Assembly (NCBI RefSeq): GCF_004571065.1
Contig: NZ_SPQN01000028.1
Span: 1-42,403 of the forward strand
Reading direction: 5' to 3'
From: Geodermatophilus sp. DF01-2
GTDB taxonomy: Bacteria; Actinomycetota; Actinomycetes; Mycobacteriales; Geodermatophilaceae
Length of the DNA: 42,403 nt
A program made the translations under genes and the position numbers. A model generated the notes under the pieces. The model was not told the origin of the DNA and did not search any database. It was given only the letters and a program-made list of their open reading frames with translations. This document shows positions 15,701 through 23,051 of this stretch, one piece after another; within the stretch, counting starts at the first letter, position 1; the number at the start of each line of letters is the position of its first letter.

Positions 15701-15948
15701 TCAGCGAGGTCTCGCGGAACCCCTGAACCTGCCTCCAGGCGCTCGATGGAGGCGAGCAGCCGCCGGGCGTTGGCCGGGTTGCGCAGCAGGTAGGCCGTCT
15801 CCTTGAGCGCTTCGTAGTCCTCGAGCGCGACCATGACCACGGGGTCACGGCCGGCGCGCGTGATGATCACCTCTTCCCGGTCGTCGACGACCGCGTTCAA
15901 GGTCTCCGCGTACCTGGCGCGGGACTCCGAGTACGTCATCGTTCGCAT
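15697..15948 (-). CDS. yefM: YefM-type antitoxin
   Basis: Predicted 83 residues from ATG 15946-15948; MTYSE at 15939 is an alternative start. The N-terminal Phd/YefM DNA-binding fold reads MTYSESRARYAETLNAVVDD then REEVIITRAGRDPVVMVALE, followed by the helix DYEALKETAYLLRNPANARR and a flexible tail that would wrap YoeB. The frame is open further upstream, but that region holds the operator. Expected to repress its own operon with YoeB as corepressor; an inverted repeat lies 14 bases upstream of the start. Confidence 0.95.
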   Translation of the reverse strand: MRTMTYSESRARYAETLNAVVDDREEVIITRAGRDPVVMVALEDYEALKETAYLLRNPANARRLLASIERLEAGSGVPRDLAE

Positions 15949-15961
15949 GAGTCGGACCTCT

Positions 15962-15976
15962 CTTGTCGCGTACAAG
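15962..15976 (-). promoter_or_regulatory. Candidate YefM operator
   Basis: CTTGT-CGCGT-ACAAG is a perfect 5-bp inverted repeat with a 5-base spacer, just upstream of yefM. YefM/YoeB operators are known to be built from TGT/ACA half-sites. A GTAC also occurs at 15931-15934, inside the gene start. Confidence 0.5.
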
Positions 15977-16066
15977 AAACCGTACGCACCGGCGTCGCCG
16001 TGGACGAGCTGCCACACGCGAGGCCCCTCTCGGCGGGGTTCCGACCGTTCCGGCAGGGTGCCTGCC

Positions 16067-16666
16067 GTGGAGTTCTCCGACGTCGTCCGCCGGCGGCGCA
16101 TGGTGCGCGACTACGACCCCGACCGGCCGGTGCCGCCCGAGGTGCGCGAGCGGCTGCTCGAGCACGCGTTGCGCGCGCCGTCGGCCGGGTTCACCCAGGG
16201 CTGGGCGTTCCTCGTGCTCGAGACGCCCGGGGAGCGCGACCTGTTCTGGTCGGTGACGGCGTCCGCCGGCGCTCCCGACGGGTGGCTCACCCGGATGCGC
16301 CGGGCGCCGCTGCTCGTGGTGCCGCTGTCGTCCAAGGCGGCCTACCTGGACCGCTACGCCGAGCCGGACAAGGGCTGGACCGACCGGGACGAGGCGCGCT
16401 GGCCGGTCCCCTACTGGGACGTCGACACCGGCATGGCGGCGCTGCTGATGTTGCTGACCGCGGTCGACGAGGGGCTGGGGGCGTGCCTCTTCGGCGTCCC
16501 GGCCGAGCGGGTGGACGCCTTCCGGGCGGCGTTCGGCGTGCCGGACACCCACCGCCCGGTCGGCTGCCTGTCGGTCGGCTACCCGGGCGGTGAGGACCGC
16601 CGGTCGCCGTCCCTGCGGCGCGGACGGCGGGGGCTCGACGACGTCGTCCACCGCGGCCACTGGTGA
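16067..16666 (+). CDS. Nitroreductase-family FMN oxidoreductase
   Basis: Predicted 199 residues from GTG 16067; an in-frame GTG nine bases earlier is possible. The FMN-binding N-terminus reads FSDVVRRRRMVRDYDPDRPV with the phosphate-contacting Arg cluster, then HALRAPSAGFTQGWAFLVLE. Mid-region DTGMAALLMLLTAVDEGLGA is the conserved dimer helix, and VGCLSVGYPGG is the C-terminal motif. Such homodimers reduce nitro groups, quinones or enones with NAD(P)H. The TauE-type transporter start overlaps its stop (GTGA), so the two are cotranscribed. Confidence 0.88.
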   Translation: MEFSDVVRRRRMVRDYDPDRPVPPEVRERLLEHALRAPSAGFTQGWAFLVLETPGERDLFWSVTASAGAPDGWLTRMRRAPLLVVPLSSKAAYLDRYAEPDKGWTDRDEARWPVPYWDVDTGMAALLMLLTAVDEGLGACLFGVPAERVDAFRAAFGVPDTHRPVGCLSVGYPGGEDRRSPSLRRGRRGLDDVVHRGHW

Positions 16667-17388
16667 GCGGACTCGAGACCGGCCTGCTGGCCGCCGCCGT
16701 CCTGCTCGGCGCGCTGACCCAGCGGGCCACCGGGCTGGGCTTCGCCCTGGTGGCCGCCCCCTTCCTCGTCCTCGTGGCCGGACCCACGGCCGGGGTCGCG
16801 CTCAGCAACGCGCTGTCCGGGACGCTGTGTGCCCTGGTCCTGGCCCGGACCTGGCGGCAGGCGCTGTGGCGACAGGTCGCCCTCCTCGCGGTGCCGGCGC
16901 TGCTGGCGGTCCCGCTGGGCGTGCTGGTCGTCCGCAGCCTGCCCGAGGGGCCCCTGCTGATCGCCGTCGGGACGTTGTCCGTCGCCGCCGTCCTGGTCGT
17001 CGCGGTCGGCCGCCGCCGCGAGCTCCTGCCCGGTCGCGGGTCGGCGGCCGTGGCCGGCGCCCTCTCCGGGTTCATGAACGCCACCGCCGGGGTCGGCGGG
17101 CCCATGGTGACCGCCTACGCGGTGTCGCGGCACTGGCCGCTGCCGGTGTTCATCCCGACCGCGCAGGCGACCCTGCTCCTGGTCAACGTCGCCTCGCTCG
17201 CCGGCAAGGGCCTGCCGTCGCTCGGCGTCGTGGGATGGGTGGTCAGCGGGGTGGCCCTGGTCGCGGGCATCGTCGCCGGCGAGGCGGTGGGCTCCCGCCT
17301 GGGCGCCGCCCGTGGGCTGCGCCTGGTGATCGCCGTCGCGTTGGCCGGTGGGGTCGCGGCTGTGGTGCGGGGCCTGGCCGCGCTCTGA
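16663..17388 (+). CDS. TauE/SafE-family membrane transporter
   Basis: Predicted 241 residues from GTG 16663, overlapping the nitroreductase stop. About eight hydrophobic helices are visible. The two internal halves are typical of the family: LLGALTQRATGLGFALVAAP near the N-terminus and AGALSGFMNATAGVGGPMVT in the middle, both with the Gly/small-residue motif that lines the pore. TauE/SafE proteins export sulfite, sulfoacetate or other small anions. The substrate is not evident; coupling to a flavin reductase is the only clue. Confidence 0.85.
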   Translation: MSGLETGLLAAAVLLGALTQRATGLGFALVAAPFLVLVAGPTAGVALSNALSGTLCALVLARTWRQALWRQVALLAVPALLAVPLGVLVVRSLPEGPLLIAVGTLSVAAVLVVAVGRRRELLPGRGSAAVAGALSGFMNATAGVGGPMVTAYAVSRHWPLPVFIPTAQATLLLVNVASLAGKGLPSLGVVGWVVSGVALVAGIVAGEAVGSRLGAARGLRLVIAVALAGGVAAVVRGLAAL

Positions 17389-17434
17389 CCCACCCGGCAG
17401 AGGTGCTGCCCGGCGGCTGGTTGACTGCCCGCTC

Positions 17435-18211
17435 GTGACGATCGACACGGCCGGCGCCCCCTCCTCCCGCGCGGTGCTGGTCACCGGCGGCTCGCGCGGC
17501 ATCGGCCGGGCGACCGCGCATGCCTTCGCCGCCGCGGGCGACCGCGTCGCGGTGCACTGGGGCGCCTCCCGCGAACGTGCCGCGCGGGTCCTCGCCGAAC
17601 TGCCCGGGAACGGGCACGTCCTGGTGCAGGCCGACCTCGCCGACGCCGACGAGGTGGGCCGGATGGTCGACGAGGCCGCCGCAGCACTGGGCGGGCTGGA
17701 GGTGCTGGTCAACAACGCCGGGGTGTTCACCGCGCACCCGCCGCTGTCGGTCTCCTACGAAGAGTGGCAGGCCGCGTGGTCGCGGACGCTGGCGGTCAAC
17801 CTGCTCGGCGCGGCGAACGCGACCTTCCGCGCGGTGCCGCACCTCGTCGCGGCGGGTGGCGGCGCGGTGGTCAACGTCTCCAGCCGCGGCGCGTTCCGCG
17901 GTGAGCCGGACACCCCGGCGTACGGTGCGTCGAAGGCGGGGCTCAACGCGTTCGGCCAGTCGATGGCGATCGCGCTGGCCCCGCACGGCATCTCCGTCGG
18001 CACCGTGGCCCCGGGCTTCGTGCAGACCGAGATGGCCCGGGAGGTGCTCGACGGTCCCGGCGGGGACGCCGTCCGAGCGCAGTCGCCCTACGGCCGGGTG
18101 GCCCGGCCGGAAGAGGTCGCCTCGGCGGTGCTGTGGCTGGCCTCGCCCGGCGCACGGTTCTCCACCGGGACGATCATCGACGTGAACGGCGCCTCGTACC
18201 TGCGCAGCTGA
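17435..18211 (+). CDS. Short-chain dehydrogenase/reductase
   Basis: Predicted 258 residues from GTG 17435. Classical SDR motifs: cofactor site VLVTGGSRGIGRATAHAFAA, NNAG (LVNNAGVF), catalytic Ser in VVNVSSRGAF, and YGASKAGLNAFGQSM with the Tyr-x3-Lys pair. AVHWGASRERA after strand 2, with no acidic residue at its end, favours NADP(H). The C-terminal GTIIDVNGASYLRS is the normal SDR ending. The substrate cannot be named. It sits 46 bases after the transporter and 26 before the Mo oxidoreductase on the same strand. Confidence 0.9.
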   Translation: MTIDTAGAPSSRAVLVTGGSRGIGRATAHAFAAAGDRVAVHWGASRERAARVLAELPGNGHVLVQADLADADEVGRMVDEAAAALGGLEVLVNNAGVFTAHPPLSVSYEEWQAAWSRTLAVNLLGAANATFRAVPHLVAAGGGAVVNVSSRGAFRGEPDTPAYGASKAGLNAFGQSMAIALAPHGISVGTVAPGFVQTEMAREVLDGPGGDAVRAQSPYGRVARPEEVASAVLWLASPGARFSTGTIIDVNGASYLRS

Positions 18212-18237
18212 CCGCGCCGCGCGGGGACACTCGGAGC

Positions 18238-19296
18238 ATGGCCCTGCCCTCGCCCCGGCTCCCCCGCCGTGCGGGACGGCGCACCAACGTGGGCCTGCTC
18301 GCGCTGCTCCTGCTGGCCGGCGGGACCGGCGTCCTCGCCTTCGCCGTCGGATCGCCCGGCCCCGCGCGGCTGGTCGTCGCGGCCCACGGCGCCGCCGGGC
18401 TCGGGCTGCTGCTCCTCGTCCCCTGGAAGGCCGTCGTGGTGCGCCGGGCACGGCGCCGTCCGGCCGGGAGACGGGGCAGCGGCGGGGTCGCCCTCGGCGT
18501 GGCCACGCTGGTCACCCTGCTCACCGGCGTGCTGCACGCCGTCGGGGTCACCGGGCCGTGGTCCTGGTCGGCCGGCGTCCCGGTGCTGCACCTGCACGTG
18601 GCCGCCGGGGTGGCGACCCTCGCCCTGGTCGTCGTCCACGCGTGGGGACGGCGTCAGCGGCCGCGGGCCACCGACCTCGACCGCCGCGGGCTGCTGCGGG
18701 CCGGCGGGCTGGCTGCCGGCGCGGCCGCCCTGTGGGTCGCCGGCGAGGGCCTGATCCGGCTGACCGGCGCACCGGGCGCCGAGCGGCGGGCCACGGGGTC
18801 CTTCGAGCGCGGCACCGACGAGCCGGCTGCCATGCCGGTCACCCAGTGGTTCACCGACACCGTCCCGGAGGACGTCCCGGCGACGCTGGAGCTGGTCGGC
18901 GCCGGCCGCCGGGTGCGGGTGCCGGTGGCCGACCTGGACCGCGGGGACGCCGTCCGCGCGGTGCTGGACTGCACCGGCGGCTGGTACGCGACCCAGGACT
19001 GGCGCGGCGTCCGCCTCGACCGGCTGCTCGGGGAGCACCTGGGCCCGGACCTGCCGGCCGACGGCAGCATCGACGTCGTCTCTGTCACCGGCTTCCGCCG
19101 CCGGCTGCCGCTGCACGACGCCGGGCGGCTGCTGCTGGCCACGCACGCGGCGGGCCGACCGCTCTTCCCGGGACACGGGGCACCGGTGCGGCTGGTGGCC
19201 CCGGGCCGGCGGGGCTTCTGGTGGGTCAAGTGGGTGGCGCGGGTCGAGGTCGTCGACGCGCCGTGGTGGCTGCAGTCGCCGTTCCCGCTCCAGTGA
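18238..19296 (+). CDS. Molybdopterin oxidoreductase fused to a multi-helix membrane domain
   Basis: Predicted 352 residues from ATG 18238. The N-terminal 165 residues hold about four transmembrane helices with His residues in them (VVAAHGAAGLGL, LHLHVAAGVATLALVVVHAW), a pattern that could ligate heme b. After a basic loop and a TM-like stretch (LLRAGGLAAGAAALWVAGEG) comes a sulfite-oxidase-fold domain with VLDCTGGWYATQDWRGV; the Cys is the expected Mo ligand. It ends WVKWVARVEVVD. In E. coli the equivalent functions (MsrP and MsrQ, formerly YedY/YedZ) are separate proteins. Here the Mo domain and a possible cytochrome-like anchor are one chain, presumably facing the cell exterior. Confidence 0.82.
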   Translation: MALPSPRLPRRAGRRTNVGLLALLLLAGGTGVLAFAVGSPGPARLVVAAHGAAGLGLLLLVPWKAVVVRRARRRPAGRRGSGGVALGVATLVTLLTGVLHAVGVTGPWSWSAGVPVLHLHVAAGVATLALVVVHAWGRRQRPRATDLDRRGLLRAGGLAAGAAALWVAGEGLIRLTGAPGAERRATGSFERGTDEPAAMPVTQWFTDTVPEDVPATLELVGAGRRVRVPVADLDRGDAVRAVLDCTGGWYATQDWRGVRLDRLLGEHLGPDLPADGSIDVVSVTGFRRRLPLHDAGRLLLATHAAGRPLFPGHGAPVRLVAPGRRGFWWVKWVARVEVVDAPWWLQSPFPLQ

Positions 19297-19306
19297 CCGG
19301 GGTGGG

Positions 19307-19963
19307 TCAGAGCGTGTGCAGCCAGTTGGTGAGCAGCTGGGCCCCGGCGTCCCCGGACTTCTCCGGGTGGAACTGGGTGGCCGACAGCGCGCCGTTCTCC
19401 ACCCCGGCGACGAACCGGTCGCCGTGCTCGGCCCAGGTCACCAGCGGGGCGGCCAGCGGGGACGGCGGGCCGTCGGATCCGAGCGGGAAGTTGCGCACCC
19501 CGTAGGAGTGCACGAAGTAGAAGCGCTGGTCCTCGAGCCCGTCGAACAGCACCGTCTTCTGCGGCACGTGCACGGTGTTCCAGCCCATGTGCGGTAGCAC
19601 CGGCGCCTGCAGCTGCTCCACCACGCCGGGCCACTCGCCGCAGCCCTCGGCGTCGTGACCGTGCTCGACGCCGCGCTCGAAGAGCACCTGCATGCCCACG
19701 CAGACCCCCAGCACCGGACGGCCGCCGGCCAGCCGGCGGCCGATCACCCGCGGGCCGTCGACGGCCCTGAGGCCGGCCATGCACGCGGCGAAGGCACCGA
19801 CCCCGGGGACGACGAGGCCGTCGGCCTCCAGGGCGGCATGGGGGTCGGCGGTCACCGTGACGTCGGCACCGACGCGGGTCAGTGCGCGTTCGGCCGAGCG
19901 GAGGTTGCCCGAGCCGTAGTCGAGGACCGCCACCTTCCTACGGACCTTCTTCACGGTTGCCAC
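19307..19963 (-). CDS. hisH: Imidazole glycerol phosphate synthase glutaminase subunit
   Basis: Predicted 218 residues from ATG 19961-19963. A class I glutamine amidotransferase: [11 protein letters not shown] at the N-terminus, [13 protein letters not shown] with the nucleophilic Cys, and [10 protein letters not shown] with the His/Glu of the triad. MGWNTVHV and YFVHSYGV are HisH blocks. It supplies ammonia to HisF. Unlike in compact actinobacterial his operons it stands alone: the hisD-hisC-hisB block is separated by the HNH gene, and hisA-ridA-hisF by about 5.5 kb of mainly plus-strand genes. It must therefore have its own promoter in 19964-20127, shared with the divergent HNH gene. Confidence 0.97.
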   Translation of the reverse strand: MATVKKVRRKVAVLDYGSGNLRSAERALTRVGADVTVTADPHAALEADGLVVPGVGAFAACMAGLRAVDGPRVIGRRLAGGRPVLGVCVGMQVLFERGVEHGHDAEGCGEWPGVVEQLQAPVLPHMGWNTVHVPQKTVLFDGLEDQRFYFVHSYGVRNFPLGSDGPPSPLAAPLVTWAEHGDRFVAGVENGALSATQFHPEKSGDAGAQLLTNWLHTL

Positions 19964-20127
19964 GGTACGTGGGAGCGATCGCGCGCCTGACCGGATTCCC
20001 GCAGGCGCGGTGGTGGCCGTCGCACCGCCCGACCGAGGACGGCGCAGCCGCCGGTGCGACGAGCGCGGTCACCGACGTCAAGGGCCTCGGGACATCTGTG
20101 GACAGGCGTCTGACCTGCCAATACGTG

Positions 20128-20156
20128 TTGTCAAGTCGCAACGGCCGCGGTAGGCT
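20128..20156 (+). promoter_or_regulatory. Sigma-70-type promoter of the HNH gene
   Basis: TTGTCA (20128-20133), a 17-base spacer and TAGGCT (20151-20156) form the best housekeeping-type promoter seen in this window. The start of transcription would fall inside the SOS box that follows. Confidence 0.7.
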
Positions 20157-20172
20157 TCGTACAAACGTTCGA
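20157..20172 (+). promoter_or_regulatory. LexA-binding SOS box
   Basis: TCGTAC-AAAC-GTTCGA matches the actinobacterial LexA consensus TCGAAC-N4-GTTCGA with one mismatch. It abuts the -10 element, where LexA would block initiation. It lies 17 bases before the HNH start codon. Confidence 0.72.
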
Positions 20173-20189
20173 GTCAAGTGGGAGGTGTC

Positions 20190-21404
20190 GTGGAGGAGCT
20201 GCTGGCCGCTCTGGACACCCTCGCCGCTGACGACCTCACGCCGATGTTCGGTCCGCAGCTGCTCGACCGGCTGCGCCCGCTGCTGGTGGCGCAGAACCGG
20301 TTGGCCGCGGAGATCGCCCGTACGGTGCGCGCGTGCGAGGTGTCCGGCGCCGCGGAGGTCGACGGGCTGAAGACCATGCCGTCCTGGCTGCGCGGGCACG
20401 GGCACCTGTCGACCGCGGAAGCGGCGCGGGTGGTGCGCGCCGGGCGGGCGCTGGAACACCTGCCGGCTCTCGCTTCGGCCTTCGCGGCCGGGCAGGTGAC
20501 CGGTGAGCAGGCGGCGGTGATCGGCCGGGTCGCCGAGCCGGAGCACCTCGCGATGGCCGCCGAGCAGGGCGTGGACCTGGGCGCGGTCGACGCCGTGCTG
20601 ACCGAGGTGGCGGTGACTTGTCCGCACGCCGAGGTGGCCAAGGCGGTGCACCACTACCTCGACCGGCTGGACGCCGACGGGCCCGAGCCCGACCCCACCG
20701 AAGGGCGGCGGCTGGTGATCACCAAGCACGCCGACGGGTCGATCTCCGGCCAGTTCGACCTGGATGCGGTGGGTGGGGAGAAGCTGCAGGCGGCGCTGGA
20801 GTCGCTGGTGCAGGCCGGCCGCTGCGCCGGCGATGAGCGCACCCGCGCCCAGCAGCAGGCCGACGCGCTGGTGCAGCTGTGCGACAACCAGCTGGCTTCG
20901 GGGAACCTGCCGATCCTGCGCGGCGTGAAGCCCCACGTGATCGTCAAGGTCGTCCTCGAGGACCTGGCCGACCCGGCCACCAACCCCGGGGCGGCGGACA
21001 TGGGTTTCGGGGCCACGATCTCCGCCGCCCGGGCCCGGTGGGTGGCCTGCGACGGGCAGGTCAGCCGGATCGTGATGGGGCCCGACGGGGTGCCGCTGGA
21101 CTACTCCCGCACTGTCCGGCTGTTCCCGGCGCACGTGCGCCGGGCTGCGGAGGTCCGCGACGGCGGCTGCGTGTTCGCCGGCTGCGGAGCACCGACCTGG
21201 TGGTGCGACATGCACCACCAGCTGGAGTGGATCCACGGCGGCGAGACCAACCTGGACAACGCCGCTCTGCTGTGCGAGCGCCATCACACCAAGGTCCACC
21301 ACGGGTTCCGGGTGGAGCGCCAACCCGACGGCCGATGGCGGACCTGGCGACCCGACGGCACCGAGATCATCACCGGGCCATCATTTCTCGACACAGCCGC
21401 TTGA
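20190..21404 (+). CDS. DUF222/HNH endonuclease (13E12 repeat-type), SOS-controlled
   Basis: Predicted 404 residues from GTG 20190, which has GGAGG four bases upstream; an in-frame GTG at 20178 overlaps that ribosome site and is less likely. The N-terminal 280 residues are the helical DUF222 domain (LLVAQNRLAAEIARTVRACE, GHGHLSTAEAARVVRAGRAL). The C-terminal HNH nuclease has CVFAGCGAPTWWCDMHHQLE, then IHGGETNLDNAALLCERHHT, with the zinc cysteines and catalytic His pair intact. Mycobacterial members of this family (REP13E12) are DNA-damage induced and some are prophage integration sites. The gene is inserted on the opposite strand between two his blocks and has its own promoter, SOS box and terminator. 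Confidence 0.92.
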   Translation: MEELLAALDTLAADDLTPMFGPQLLDRLRPLLVAQNRLAAEIARTVRACEVSGAAEVDGLKTMPSWLRGHGHLSTAEAARVVRAGRALEHLPALASAFAAGQVTGEQAAVIGRVAEPEHLAMAAEQGVDLGAVDAVLTEVAVTCPHAEVAKAVHHYLDRLDADGPEPDPTEGRRLVITKHADGSISGQFDLDAVGGEKLQAALESLVQAGRCAGDERTRAQQQADALVQLCDNQLASGNLPILRGVKPHVIVKVVLEDLADPATNPGAADMGFGATISAARARWVACDGQVSRIVMGPDGVPLDYSRTVRLFPAHVRRAAEVRDGGCVFAGCGAPTWWCDMHHQLEWIHGGETNLDNAALLCERHHTKVHHGFRVERQPDGRWRTWRPDGTEIITGPSFLDTAA

Positions 21405-21417
21405 CCCGAACCCACTC

Positions 21418-21460
21418 CACGCCGAGCCGCACGATCCTCGAGGTCGTGCGGCTCGGCGTG
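21418..21460 (+). terminator. 17-bp perfect hairpin after the HNH gene
   Basis: Arms CACGCCGAGCCGCACGA (21418-21434) and TCGTGCGGCTCGGCGTG (21444-21460) pair completely; the loop contains the palindrome CCTCGAGG. It starts 14 bases after the stop codon. Confidence 0.75.
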
Positions 21461-21488
21461 CGTGCACGCCGGCGCGCGTCAACGGTGG

Positions 21489-21536
21489 GCCGGCAGTCGA
21501 CCGACGCCCACCCACGGGCCTCGGTCGGCTGCCGGC
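21489..21536 (-). terminator. 16-bp hairpin ending the hisD-hisC-hisB transcript
   Basis: Arms GCCGGCAGTCGACCGA (21489-21504) and TCGGTCGGCTGCCGGC (21521-21536) pair with one non-Watson-Crick position. It lies about 40 bases beyond the stop of the nucleotidyltransferase-like gene on the minus strand, facing the previous hairpin tail to tail. Confidence 0.65.
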
Positions 21537-21577
21537 TATCCGCGTGTGCGAGGACGGGAATCGGGGGCCGCCGCCCA

Positions 21578-22168
21578 TCACCGGGGCCCGTGGCCGTCCT
21601 CCCAGGGCAGCACGGTGAGCTCCGGCCAGACGCTCGTCCAGCGCGCCGCCTTGGCCTCGTACACGTGTCGCGGGGCGGGGCCGCGCCGGTTCCGCCGAAC
21701 CACGAGCCCGAAAAGGTCGTCGTAGCCGTACGGCGCGTAGACGCGGGGTCGGCCGTCGGAGTCGACGGTGACGCCGTAGCAGCAGCACACGGCGGCGAAC
21801 GAGTCGATGGCGTCGGCGCAGTCCCGGAACGGCGGGGCCGGGGTGCCGAAACGGTCGGCGTACCACAGGTGCACCCGGGCCTCGTTGCGGATCTCCACCG
21901 GCACGGGGAGGTCGCCGAACAGCTCGGCGCCGCGGCGGATGACGGCGTCCTCGGCGTCCCAGGAGGTGTCGGAGTCGAAGTAGAACAGGTCGGCGTCCCG
22001 GACCCCGGTGCCCGTCGGACGCCCGGTCAACTCGTTCCACACCGCCTGGAACAGCACACCGGCGGTGAGCCACAAGTCCCCCACGCCCAGCTCCGGGGCG
22101 CGTTCCAGAACCGCCGCCACCGTGGAGTCGGCGAGGACGGCGTCCAGGAAGCGGGCCTCGTCGCTCAC
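21578..22168 (-). CDS. Nucleotidyltransferase-like protein, PF06042 (DUF925) family
   Basis: Predicted 196 residues from GTG 22166-22168. Blocks match the COG3575/PF06042 family: LGVGDLWLTAGVLFQAVWNE, then GVRDADLFYFDSDTSWDAED with acidic residues like those of the nucleotidyltransferase fold, VEIRNEARVHLWYADRFG, YAPYGYDDLFGLVVRRN and WTSVWPELTVLPW at the end. Activity is untested for most of the family. The GTG overlaps the stop of the small membrane protein (GTGA at 22165-22168), so it is the last gene of the hisD-hisC-hisB transcript. A link to histidine synthesis is not evident. Confidence 0.85.
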   Translation of the reverse strand: MSDEARFLDAVLADSTVAAVLERAPELGVGDLWLTAGVLFQAVWNELTGRPTGTGVRDADLFYFDSDTSWDAEDAVIRRGAELFGDLPVPVEIRNEARVHLWYADRFGTPAPPFRDCADAIDSFAAVCCCYGVTVDSDGRPRVYAPYGYDDLFGLVVRRNRRGPAPRHVYEAKAARWTSVWPELTVLPWEDGHGPR

Positions 22169-22341
22169 ACCAGGCGCAGGATGCCTGACGCGGTGGCCAG
22201 TACCGCGCCCACGAGCAGGACGACGGCGAAGCCGACCTGCGGGCCGGTCCGCCCGCGGGTGTCGGAGTCGGCCTTCCAGATGCTGTAGGCCCCGCCGAGC
22301 AGGAACCCGCCGAGGACCAGGAGGACGACGCCGAAGCCCAC
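22165..22341 (-). CDS. 58-residue two-helix membrane protein in the his operon
   Basis: GTG 22339-22341 follows the hisB TAG with no gap, and the TGA (22165-22167) overlaps the next GTG. Two hydrophobic helices (FGVVLLVLGGFLLGGAYSIW and VGFAVVLLVGAVLATASGIL) flank a charged loop, KADSDTRGRTG. Strong G/C third-position bias and tight junctions on both sides argue that it is real. I do not know a function. Being locked between hisB and the next gene suggests constitutive low-level expression with the pathway. Confidence 0.75.
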   Translation of the reverse strand: MGFGVVLLVLGGFLLGGAYSIWKADSDTRGRTGPQVGFAVVLLVGAVLATASGILRLV

Positions 22342-22938
22342 CTACAGGGCGCCCTTGGTGGAGGGGACGTCGGTCACCCGCGGGTCGATCGCGACCGCCG
22401 CCCGCAGCGCCCGGGCCAGCGCCTTGAACTGGCCCTCGACGATGTGGTGGGCGTCGCGGCCGGCGTAGAGCACCCGCACGTGCAGGCTGATCCGCGCGTT
22501 GAAGGCGAAGGACTCCAGCACGTGCTTGGTGAGCGACGTCGGGTAGTCCGGCCCGATCATCGGCGTCATGTCCTCGGGCTCGGCGTGCACGAAGTACGGC
22601 CGACCGGAGAGGTCGACCGCCGCCTGCGCCAGCACCTCGTCCATGGGGATCGTGGCGTCGCCGTAGCGGGTGATCCCCTTCTTGTCCCCCAGCGCCTGGG
22701 CGAACGCCTGGCCGAGGGCGATGGCGACGTCCTCCACGGTGTGGTGGGCGTCGATGTGCAGGTCGCCGTCGGCCTGCACGGTGAGGTCGATGCCGCTGTG
22801 CTTGGACAGGGCGGTCAGCATGTGGTCGTAGAAGCCCACTCCGGTACTGATCGAGCTCTTCCCGGTGCCGTCGAGGTCCAGCTCGACGACGAGCTTGGTC
22901 TCGCTGGTCTCGCGCTCGACGCGTGCGGTGCGGCTCAT
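22342..22938 (-). CDS. hisB: Imidazoleglycerol-phosphate dehydratase
   Basis: Predicted 198 residues, the monofunctional HisB of actinobacteria. Two symmetrical metal-binding halves are visible: [20 protein letters not shown] with [20 protein letters not shown], and [20 protein letters not shown] with [20 protein letters not shown]. The His-rich DAHH motifs bind the two manganese ions. It converts IGP to imidazole-acetol phosphate, the HisC substrate. The gap to hisC is 76 bases and contains a duplicated copy of the hisC 3' end. Confidence 0.97.
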   Translation of the reverse strand: MSRTARVERETSETKLVVELDLDGTGKSSISTGVGFYDHMLTALSKHSGIDLTVQADGDLHIDAHHTVEDVAIALGQAFAQALGDKKGITRYGDATIPMDEVLAQAAVDLSGRPYFVHAEPEDMTPMIGPDYPTSLTKHVLESFAFNARISLHVRVLYAGRDAHHIVEGQFKALARALRAAVAIDPRVTDVPSTKGAL

Positions 22939-22954
22939 GACCCCGAGTCTCCCA

Positions 22955-23051
22955 GGTGCTGCTCCCGGACGACCTCACCCAGGAGGGTTCGGGAGGTTCC
23001 CGGCCACGGACCCATCAGGACGCACCCTGCTCACGAACGACCTCACCCAGC
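22955..23051 (-). repeat. Tandem duplicate of the hisC 3' end
   Basis: The last codons of hisC (23024-23051) and the intergenic stretch 22955-22983 are near-identical. On the minus strand both contain CTGGGTGAGGTCGT, followed by CG[T/G]GAGCAG. The second copy would encode LGEVVREQ again, but in a different phase after the hisC stop. Confidence 0.6.

Noticed and set aside
20190..21404. HNH gene as part of an intron or intein
   Set aside because: It is a free-standing gene with its own promoter and terminator, and neither neighbouring gene is interrupted.
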